A stretch of DNA of 64,000 nt from Rebecca billardiae RCC1528 (taxonomy: Eukaryota > Haptophyta). The stretch is from contig OZ251253.1 of assembly GCA_965240325.2 (NCBI GenBank), positions 310,001 through 374,000 on the forward strand, read 5' to 3'. Under the pieces are notes generated by a model. That model ran no database searches. It saw only the letters and a list, made by a program, of their open reading frames with translations, and was not told where the DNA came from. Shown piece by piece: positions 43,493 to 52,965 of this stretch (positions within the stretch are counted from its first letter, which is position 1; each line of letters begins with the position of its first letter). The position numbers and the translations under genes were made by a program.

Positions 43493-45205
43493 ATGAAGCG
43501 CGCCGGAGAGAGCGACAGCCGCGCGCCCGCGTCCGGTCTGATGCGGATAGTGACGTTTCCGGCTCAGTTGGCGCCGCGCGAGCTCGACCCCAGCGGCTCC
43601 AACGCTGACGGTGCCGCGGACTTGCCGGCGCCAACCGTGCCCGAGGCTGCTGGCGCGAACAAGAGGGCCAGGCACTCAACGGTGCTCGAGTCGCGTGGCG
43701 GCCGGACCAAAGGGGCCAGCGCAGTGCATGCGCTGCTCGCCGCACGAGTTGCCCAGCGGATGGCGTCTGGCTCGACCGACGCCCGGCCGCCAGATGGGGC
43801 CTCGCAGACGGACGGAGATGGCGATGCCGTGGAGACGGTGGTTGGAGGTGGGGCTGGGCGCGGGCAGCCCGCCGGCATGGGCGATGCATCGCCGTCTGCG
43901 TTCAATGGCGTGTACTACGATGTAACGAATGGGCGGTGGCGTGCACGCGTAGCTCACAAGGGCGTCCGATACGCCGCGCCCGGATTTATTGCGACTGCCG
44001 CCGAGGCGGCACACGCGTACGACGCGCTCGTGCGCGAGAACGGCCTCGTCGGCGTGAAGCGTCTCAACTTCCCGTCCTCACACGAGCGCGAGCTCGAGCT
44101 GCGGGCCAGCCGCGCTGCGCAGGCCTCGAGCCACGGCTTTGTGGGGATTCGCTGTAATTCCAGCAGCCACGCGGGTGCACGGCCGTGGAAAGGACTTGTC
44201 TGTCACAACGGGAGGCAGCTTCATGCCGGCAGCCATGCCACGGCGGAGGAGGCCGCGCACGCGTACGATGCACTCGTGCGCAAGAAGGGCCTGGTGGGCA
44301 CCAAGCGGCTCAACTTTCCCACTCCGGACGAGCGCGACCTCAACGAGTGCTGCGTGACACGCAAATACACGAGCGTGGCCGCGCAGAGGCCAGCAGCAGC
44401 GGAGCCCTTCATCGAGCAGCCGCCGCCTTCACGCCGCCCCTCTGCACGCGCGGCGGAGCAAGGCCCAGCCGCTGCTGTCGATGCGGTGCAGCCAGCGCCC
44501 AAGCACGCACAGCTCGCCATGCCGCCCCCCCGCGAGCACCAGTTGCCGGCAAGTGCCGGCCTCAGCTCGGCAGCAGGTGCGCGTGCGGAGGCGGCTGCTT
44601 CTGCGCCTGCGGACACGCTGGCCGGCACACCCGGCGAGAGCGGTGCTGAGCTGCCGCCGCTCCTCGCGACGCTCGTGGCCAGCGTCGAGCACCCTTGCCC
44701 GCACGACGCTGTCAGCTGGCCGCCTGCTCGCAGCGGCGAGACTCCCGAAGCTGCCGCTGCTGTGGAGATGATCGTCGAGCTGAAGATGCAGCTGCATGCG
44801 CGCACGTGTTTAGTCAAGCGGCTGCAGGCCGAGCTGCGCGGCGTGCACGCGCGGCTGCAGGCGGCCGAGCGCGTGGCGGAGCACGTGACGGACCCTGCGC
44901 GCGTGCGCGTGCTGCGGCAGGTGCTGAGCGCCGAGGTGGCGGGCGCTGGCTCCAGGTGCGCTGCAGCTCGCCCAGGCCGCGCCGCCCCACGCATGCGCGC
45001 GCCGTGTGACTGTTGCGCAAGCCTGCAGCCCAGCGTATTACACCAAGCTCCTCTCTCACTCTGTACAGTGTACTGACCCAGTCCACACCCCACCTCCCCT
45101 GGCTGCCGGTGCAGCAGCACCAACGTCGACGGGCCTGCATCTCGTGCGCACGCACAGCTCGAGTACACGCGCTCGCTCGAGAGCCAACTTCTGCGTCACG
45201 GATGA
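43493..45205 (+). CDS. AP2-domain protein, copy 4
   Basis: Exon 1 is 43493-44955 and exon 2 is 45115-45205 (517 residues). The acceptor is again CAGCAG. The first AP2 domain has a different beta-sheet part from copies 2 and 3 (FNGVYYDVTNGRWRARVAHKG), whereas the second is nearly the same as that of copy 3, including CNSSSHAGARPWKGLVCHNG. The mosaic pattern suggests gene conversion among copies. The coiled coil is intact and a few residues differ (GVHARL in place of GVRARL). Confidence 0.86.
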
Positions 45206-45990
45206 GTCTCGGTCAAGCGGCGGCACCCAGTCGGCCGACCACGTGTCATCGGAAGAGGCGGGCGACTAAGCTGCTTCGCATCGGCCCGGATGCGCGTCCG
45301 GGAGGCTCGCCAGACGAGGAGTCGCCGCTATTGATCAGCGCGCTGTGGTCTGACGTACTGCTATTTGTAGCCGTGGCGACGTAGCCAGCAAGGTATTGGA
45401 CGGTGGGGCGCAAGGCGGTTCGCGCGAGCGAGGCCACTGCACACACGTCAGTCATTGCTGTCCCGGTCGAGATTGCTCTATGGGGGTACCGGATTCCCGG
45501 TGTACAGTGGCACCTGTATTCATGGCTTCATGCAAATCCGGAATTCCGAGACGGGCGCCTCCGGACACATTCATGGGCGCTGGCGCGCTGCGCTCGCCTC
45601 ACGCCCGAGGCTCAGCACGCCATGAAGCGCGCCGGAGAGAGTGGCAGCCACCCGCCCACGTCCAGTTGGGTGCGGGCGGTTACACCCCCGGCTTCGTTGG
45701 CACCGCGCGAGCTCGACCCCGGCGGCTCCAACGCTGACGGTGCCGCGGACTTGCCGGCGCCGAGCGTGCCCGAGGCTGAAGGCGCGAACAAGAGGGCCAG
45801 GCACTCGATGGGGCTCGAGTCGCGTGGCGGCCGGACCAAAGGGGCCAGCGCAGTGCACGCGCTGCTCGCCGTGCAAGCTGCCCAGCGGGTGGCGTCTGGC
45901 TCGACCGACGCTCGGCCGCGTGATGGGGCCTTGCCCTGCGACCGTCAGACGGACGGAGATGGCGATGCCGTGGAGACGGTGCTTGGAGGC
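45029..45990 (+). repeat. Segmental duplication block, right copy
   Basis: The partner of 40735-41696. It joins the end of copy 4 to the start of copy 5 in the same way, so copies 2+3 and 4+5 are a duplicated two-gene unit. Confidence 0.85.
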
Positions 45991-47342
45991 GGGGCTGAGC
46001 GCGAGCAGCCCGCCGGCATGGACGATTCATCACCTTCTGAGTTCATGGGCGTGCACTACGATGTAAAGGCGGCGCGGTGGTATGCAAAAGTACAGCACAA
46101 GGGCGACATCTTCTACGCGCCCGGAGGCCGGGCAACTGCCGCCGAGGCGGCACACGCGTACGACGCGCTCGTGCGCGAGAACGGCCTCGTCGGCGTGAAG
46201 CGGCTCAACTTCCCGTCCTCGCACGAGCGCGAGCTCGAGCTGCAGGCCGGTCGCGCCGCACAGGCCTCGAGCCACGGCTTTGTGGGGATTTCCTGTAATT
46301 CCAGCAGCCAGGCGGGTCCACGACCATGGCAGGGACTTGTCTGTCACAAGGGGAAGCGTGTACGTACCGGCGGCTACGCCACGGCGGAGGAGGCCGCGCG
46401 CGCGTACGACGCGGTCGTGCGTGAGCATTGCCTGGTGGGCATCAAGCGGCTCAACTTCCCCACGGCGGACGAGCGCGACCTCAACGAGCGCTGCCAGGTG
46501 CGATCCAACAGGTGCACCATCACGGCCGCGCACAGACCAGCAGCAGCGGAGCCCGCCTCCGAGCAGCCGCCGCCTTCACGCCGCCCTTCTGCACGCGCGG
46601 TGGAGCAAGGCCCAACCACTGCTGCGGTTGCGGTGCAGCCAGCTCCTGCGCACGCGCAGCTCGCCACGCCGCCCTCCACCGAGCACCCGGCGCCGGCCAG
46701 CGCTGGGCTCAGCTCGGCAGCAGGTGCGCGTGCGCAGGCGGGTGCACCGCCTGTGCCCGCGGACACGCTGGCCGACACACCCGGTGAGAGCGGTGCTGAG
46801 CCGCCGCCGCTCCTCGCAACGCTTGTGACCAGCGCCGAGCACCCTTGCCCACACGACTGCCACGCCGTGCTGCCCGCTCGCAGCAGCGAGACTCCCGAGG
46901 CTGCTGCTGCTGTGGAGGCGATCGTCGAGCTGAAGATGCAGCTGCATGCGTGCACGTGTTTAGTCGAGCGGCTGCAGGCCGAGCTGCGCGGCGTGCGCGC
47001 GCGGCTGCAGGCGACCGAGCGCGTGGCGGAGCACGTGGCGGACCCTGCGCGCGTGCGCGTGCTACGCCAGGTGCTGAGCGCCGAGGTGGCGGGCGCTGGC
47101 TCCAGGTGCGCTGCAGCTCGCCTATGCCGCGCCGCCCACGCATGCGCGCGCCGTGTGACTGTTGCGCCAGCGATCAGCCCAGCACGCTCCACCAGCTCTC
47201 TCTCACTTGGTGCTGAGCCAGTCCACACCCCACCCCCCCTGACTGCCTGCGCAGCAGAACCGACGCTGACGAACCGGCATCATGTGCTCAGGAGCAGCTC
47301 GAGTACACGCGCACGCTCGAGAGCCAGCTGCTGCGCGGATGA
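45622..47342 (+). CDS. AP2-domain protein, copy 5
   Basis: Exon 1 is 45622-47105 and exon 2 is 47255-47342 (523 residues). Its first 90 codons are almost the same as copy 3, but both AP2 domains differ (FMGVHYDVKAARWYAKVQHKG; CHKGKRVRTGGYATAEEAARAYDAV). The second resembles the fourth AP2 of copy 1, as does the following RSNRCTIT stretch. The tail ends LLRG because the conserved His codon before the stop is lost. Confidence 0.86.
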
Positions 47343-48332
47343 GCCATGAGGAATCAGCGAAGCTCATCAGCAAAGAAGCTAATGGCAATGCCGTGCTTCC
47401 GGGACGAGGCTCGGGCGAGGAGTCACTGACTACACTGCGGTTGATCAGCGGAGCTGTCTGAAGTACCTGCTGCCTTCTGTAGCAGACTCTTCTGTAGCCT
47501 TGATGGCGAGGAGGCTGCCGCCAGCAAGTGAATGAGCAGTAGGTTCGGAAAGTGCCAGGTGGAGGCTGCGGTGATGTGCGGAGCGTTGCGCCAGCTGGAC
47601 AAACGCGAAGGACCCAAGACCCAGGATCCTTGGACTTGTGGAGGGCCCCGGCGAGACCTGCACTCGGATCGGGGCCCTCTCCCGCTGTGCCGCTTGCGGC
47701 GCACGCCTGACCGGTGCGGCGGGCGACGTGTGCGCACGCCGTGCAGCTCGCGGCGCGTGCGCGTTGGCTAGATGGCACACGTCTCCCGACGCACACGTCG
47801 AATGACCGCAGCTGGGATGCCCTTTCGCGCCGCAAGGACGCTTGCGAGTCCGGTCGCGCGGCCGAGCGGCGTGGCCGTGCCGCCTGCACGCAGTGCGCCC
47901 ATGGACTTGGCTTCGCCGCGCGCGCTGAGGCTGGCGAGCGTCACGGCCGAATTCTACGACGCGTGCGACGCGCCATCTGCCTGCTTCCTTGCCTCCGACG
48001 CACGTTTTCTGCGGGCAGCGGCGACTCGCCCGCCCATGCCTGTGCGGCGGCGAGCCGCCATCCACCGCGCTTCGCCCTAAACAGAGCGCGGAACATTTCG
48101 TTTTGAAAAGCGCAGATCTGAAAAGGCCGAGGGCGTTTGTCCAGCTGGCGCAACGCCCCTGATGCCCGTTGCTCATCTCGGTTCGGTGCTGCTGCTGTCC
48201 GGATTCGGGATTTCCGCCAATAAATAATGCGGCCACAACCGGACGCAATCCGCATGGGCGCTTGAAGCGGACTGGGGCGGTCGGCGCGATCTCGGTCGCC
48301 GCCTTTCTCCTCGCGCCCGCCCTCAGCACGCC
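47343..48332. other. Spacer between AP2 copies 5 and 6
   Basis: About 1 kb. Open frames on both strands exist but none resembles a protein family. I see no gene. Confidence 0.4.
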
Positions 48333-50050
48333 ACGAAGCGCACCGGAGAGGGTGACTACCGCGCGCCTGCGTCCAGTCAGATGTTGGCTTCGACTTCGGC
48401 TCCGTCGGCGCCGCGTGAGCTTGACCCCGGCGGCTCCAACGCTGCCGATGCCGCCGACTTGCCGCCGACAACTGTGCCCGAGGCTGCTGGCGCGAACAAG
48501 AAGGCCAGGCACTCGATGGTGCTCGAGGCACGTGGTTGCTGGCACACAGGTGCCAGCGCAGTCCACGCGCTGCTCGCCGCACAAGCTTCTCAGCCGGTTG
48601 CTGATGCTGAGACGACCGACGCACGGCCGCCAGACGGGGCCTCGCCCTGCAAGCAGGAGGAGGAGGACCGCGAGGAGTCGGAGGACGAGAACGCGGAGAC
48701 GGTGGTTGGAGGCTGGGCTGGAAGCGGGCAGCTCGCCGGCATGGGCACCGTGTCGCGTTCCGATTGTTTTGGCGTGCACTATCAGGCAAGGATGGGGCGA
48801 TGGTATGCACACGTAAGTCACAAGGGTGGGCGATACTCCGCGCCCAGAGGCCTGGCGACTGCCGCTGAGGCGGCACGCGCGTACGACACGCTCGTGCGCG
48901 AGAACGGCCTCGTCGGCGTGAAGCGTCTCAACTTCCCGTCTTCGCACGAGCGCGAGCTCGAGCTGCAGGCCGGTCGCGCCGCGCAGGCCTCGAGCCACGG
49001 CTTTGTGGGGATTTCCTGTAATTCTGGCCGCCAGGCGGTTTCACGACCATGGCGAGGAGTTGTCTGTCACAAGAGAAAGCAGCTTTACACCGGCACATAT
49101 GCCACGGCGGAGGAGGCCGCGCACGCGTACGATGCGCTTGTGCGGAAGAAGCGCCTCGTGGGCACCAAGCGGCTCAACTTCCCCACGCCGGACGAGCTCG
49201 ACCTCAACGAGCGCTGCGTGACACACAAGTACACGAGCGTGGCCGCGCAGAGACCAGCGGCAGCGGAGCCCGCCATCGAGCAGCCGCCGCCTTCACGCCG
49301 CCCCTCTGCACGCGCGGCGGAGCAAGGCCCAGCCGCTGCCGCTGTTGCGGTGCAGCCAGCTCGTGCGCACGCGCAGCTCGCCACGCCGCCCTCCATTGAG
49401 CACCCTGCGCGTGCCAGCGCTGGCCTCAGCTCGGCCGCAGGTGCGCGTGCGCAGGCGGCTACACCGCCTATGCCCGCGGACACGCTGGCCGTCACTGCCG
49501 GCGAGAGCGGCGTGGGACCGCCGCCGCTCCTCGCGACGCTCGTGACGAGCGCCGAGCACCCTTGCCCATCCGACGCCCACACAGCGCCGCCAGCTTGCAC
49601 GGAGGAGACTGCCTAGCTAGGCTGCCGCTGCGGTGGAGATGATCGTCGAGCTGAAGATGCAGCTGCATGCGCGCACGAGTTTAGTCGAGCGGCTGCAGGC
49701 CGAGCTGCGCGGCGTGCGCGCGCGGCCGCAGGCGGCCGAGCGCGTGGCGGAGCACGTGGCGGACCCTGCGCGCGTGCGCGTGCTGCGGCAGGTGCTGAGT
49801 GCTGAGATGGCGGGCGCTGGCTCCAGGTGTGCTGCAGCTCGCCCCATGCCGCGCCACCACCCAGCATGCATCTGCACTACGCACCAACACCGCGCCAGCC
49901 AGTGCGCTGCACCCGTGTCGCCTCGGTTTGGCACTGACCCAGCCCACACCCCACCTCCCCTGACTGCCGGCGCAGCAGCACTGACGCTGACGGGCCAGCA
50001 TTGCGTGCGCAAGGCGCAGCTCGAGTGCGGCGCCGCGCGCTCACGAGAGC
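48333..50050 (+). pseudogene. AP2-domain protein, copy 6, decaying
   Basis: The position of the usual start codon is ACG (48333-48335, ACGAAGCGC in place of ATGAAGCGC). An internal ATG at 48381 could still start a 411-residue protein with both AP2 domains intact, ending at a stop at 49614-49616. That stop comes from a change of CCCGAG to GCCTAGCTAG, which also shifts the frame. The coiled-coil region (IVELKMQLHARTSLVERLQ, from 49633) is still open in the next frame, and the second exon region (about 49976-50050) is scrambled. It therefore can make at best a short AP2 protein without the coiled coil. Confidence 0.75.
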
Positions 50051-50412
50051 CACCTGCTCAGCGGACGATGAGAATCGTCGCATCAGTGAAGTGGCTGAGT
50101 GGTAGCCCACTGCCGCATGTAGTGGAGATCAGATCTGTAGGACCGCAGGGCACCCTTTTCTATAGGCTCTCTCTTCATGTGCACCATCCCGCCGTACAGT
50201 ACCGGCGCCGGTGTGACACTGCCAGGCCGTGCCTGAGCCACGACATCTGTCATCGCCAGCCTGTGTGGTGCCTCAGGCGCCGGGGATGGGGGCTTACACG
50301 CGCCCGGGGATCGACCATGGTACATACCGACCTGCCAGGCCTACACAATCGACACGTGCGTGTCCGTCACGCCCGCGCACGCACTTTAGTTGGCGGTGGG
50401 CGGCAAGCGGCC

Positions 50413-50874
50413 GGCCGCCATAAAGACTGGCCGCGGCAGAGAGCCTCGATGGAGGCCGTTTTGAACGCGCTCGCGCGCGGCGAGGTGAGCCGTGCAGGGT
50501 TGTTCGGCGCTGTGGGCGCCTCGAGGGCGTCAAGGTAGACCGCGCCCAAGCGGCTGTCGCCCCCTGGATCGGCCTCTCCGCGCCGTGCGAGGCCACGGCG
50601 CGCGGGCGGTACACGACCTCCTGTCTGACGGCCGAAGGTCCGAGTGGTCAGCCCCCAGTGCGTTTCTCCAGCGGCGCACGCCAGCCTGACGGGCGGCCGG
50701 CGGCCCCGCGTTTCCGCAAAAGCGCGAAAATCTTTTTTTGCGTCGATTTCACGGTAGGCGACCACTCGGACCTGGCGCAGTCAGGAACAAGCTACAGTTT
50801 ACTAAGAATAAGAGACGCACACAGCTCAGGCAGGCGAATGAGAGAGCCGCCGAAGCGGCCAGTCTTTATGCGGC
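50413..50874. mobile_element. Small inverted-repeat element (MITE-like)
   Basis: GGCCGCCATAAAGACTGGCCGC (50413-50434) and GCGGCCAGTCTTTATGCGGCC (50854-50874) are reverse complements apart from one extra base. A second inverted pair lies inside: GGTCCGAGTGGTC (about 50636-50648) and GACCACTCGGACC (50759-50771). The whole is about 460 bases and encodes no evident protein. It resembles a non-autonomous DNA element; flanking target duplications were not identified. Confidence 0.5.
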
Positions 50875-50930
50875 CAAAGCGTGCCCATGTTCATCACTAG
50901 GCTGTCCGACTCTACACTGCTGTGTAGAGG

Positions 50931-52890
50931 CTGCCGAAAGTCTGCTCTAGCGGGACCCCCGCGCACTGGGGTCGTTCCGGGCGCGAGCTCGGCGGGGACG
51001 TGGCGAGCGGGTCGGCGCGCGCCGTGGGCTGGGTGTGCGATTTTACCAACGTATCGGTCGACCTGACCCTCCCCGTCGCGCCGCTCTTGCCCTCGTGGCC
51101 TCTCTTCCCCCCAACACGGGTGCGCGCAGCCGCTTGAACAGCCTGGCTGCAGGTCGTTCACAGACGGCAGGCCGCGTGCAACCTGCGCGGGTGAAGAGGG
51201 GTGGCTTGTTGCGTGGTTACGCGGCTGACGCCCGTGTGTGGCCTTGCGAGCCTTTGTGTGCGAGGTTACTTGCCCACATCTGCTCTCGCGTGTCATGCGC
51301 GCGTGCAACGAACACTATGCCGTATGCGACCCGCCTTGCAGCAGCCGAGGCCACTGCCACTGGCTATCCACGTCGCGCGCGAGATCGTCGACATTCTGAC
51401 GGGCTCGCATCCAGGCGAGTGCAAGTGCGCGCGCTGCGTTACGTTCCTCCCGTCCACTGGAGGTGTGCACTGTGAAGCGGAGTCCAGCAGCCAAAACGAC
51501 ATGGGCATCTGACTCGTCATTCGTGTCAACCTGTGACGACGGGCATCGCGCCAGGCTGAGAGGCCAGTGCCCAGGATAGCTCGGGTGATGGGGCACCGCA
51601 CGTCTGATCATCGGATGGCAGATGAAGTCAGCAACGTACTAGATCAAGCGTCGGCTTGTCCACGTCGCCGGCGCGGTGTGCGCACTCTCCTGCTGCCGCT
51701 GCTGCACTACAGCGCTACTGTACTCTGACAATTCTAGGATTTAAAGACACATCAGGTATGAGGACGCAGCTCTCCTGATTCGTCTGTCGAAGTACTGATT
51801 GGAGGCGGAGGATGTGAGCGCGTTAGCCGCGGATGAGGGAGTCGTCGCCGATGCTGATCACTGAGATGCCGCGCGCTGTGACTTGCAGTCGTCGGTCGTC
51901 ACGCCGTTGCCGCCGTCGGACGGTCGGTCCCGGCTGACGAGTGACGGTCCGAGTTGATGCAGTAAGCTAGTGAGAGTAGTCTGCGTGGATGCTCACGCCA
52001 GCCGCCGGTGCGGTCGGGGATGGCGCTCAGCCTAGCCGTGGGGGAGGTAGTCGGCCTGGCCGGCGGGCGGGGTTGCTCAATATTCGTTTCTTTTAATATT
52101 TTATTCATCGCCGTGGATTTAATTTTAAACCCGGCCACGCTAACGACATGACCTTGTGGCGCGTTGCGTCGGAGAACGGGACGGCAGCCTGCCCGCTCGG
52201 AGCGTGCTTGTACGCCACAAGCATGCGGGCGACGATGCTTGATGATTCCCACTCTCGCACCGGAGCTGTGAGTCTGTGTAACACAGTGACGCGGGAGCCG
52301 AGGGTGACTCGACGGGCAACTTCAGGAATGCACCTGCCAGAAGCACTGCCTTCAATATCAAGCACGCAGATGGCAAAGACGAAGGCCACAAGCATGCGAC
52401 AGAACATGTCAACGATATGGCGTCACCGTCTTAGTGCCTGCAGTGGCCCCACGCTGGCCCAGCTGGCAGCAGGTGGACAAGCGCAAGCGCAGCGGAGATC
52501 CGATGGTGTACGTTACACGCGCGCATGACACGCGAGAGCGGATGTGGGCAAGTAATCTCGCACACAAAGGCTCGCAAGGCCACATATGAGCGTCAGCCAC
52601 GCAACCACGCAACAAGCCACCCCTCTTCACCCGCGCAGGTTGCACGCGGCCCGCCGTCTGTGAACGACCTGCAGCCAGGCTGTTCAAGCGGCTGCGCGCA
52701 CCCGTGTTGGGGGGAAGAGAGGCCGCGAGGGCAAGAGCGGCGCGACGGGGAGGGTCAGATCGACCGATACGTTGGTAAAATCGCGCACCCAGCCCGCGGC
52801 GCGCACCGACCCGCTCGCCACGTCCCCGCCGAGCTCGCGCCCAGTGCAGCCCCAGTGCGCGGGGGTCCCGCTAGAGCAGACTTTCGGCAG
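50931..52890. mobile_element. Foldback-like element with 380-base inverted arms
   Basis: The arm 50931-51310 is the reverse complement of 52511-52890, with scattered substitutions. Both arms are 380 bases. The outer ends read CTGCCGAAAG and CTTTCGGCAG. The 1.2-kb centre holds copy 2 of the dispersed repeat (51731-51900) and no recognisable transposase. The right end lies 75 bases before the glycosyltransferase start, so the arm may have replaced part of its upstream region. Confidence 0.7.
51731..51900 (+). repeat. Dispersed repeat, copy 2
   Basis: AATTCTAGGATTTAAAGACAC followed by CAGCTCTCCTGATTCGTC and GAAGTACTGA matches the reverse complement of 58560-58735 over about 170 bases, extending to the GCGTTAGCCGCGGATGAGGG region. 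Confidence 0.65.
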
Positions 52891-52965
52891 GCCCCCCGTA
52901 GCCAGCGGAGGGGGGCCGGACAGGCTAGTTCATCACGCTTTCGGACGTCGGTGGTGCATGCAGCA

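Noticed and set aside
47445-48998. A 517-residue minus-strand open frame
   Set aside because: It is antisense to AP2 copy 6 and shows only the reverse-frame pattern seen behind every AP2 copy.
50097-50107. TGGCTGAGTGG, a match to a tRNA A box
   Set aside because: No B box, anticodon stem or acceptor stem can be drawn around it.
52525-52965. N-terminal extension of the glycosyltransferase by 147 residues
   Set aside because: This part is the arm of the foldback repeat and also occurs inverted at 50931-51310.
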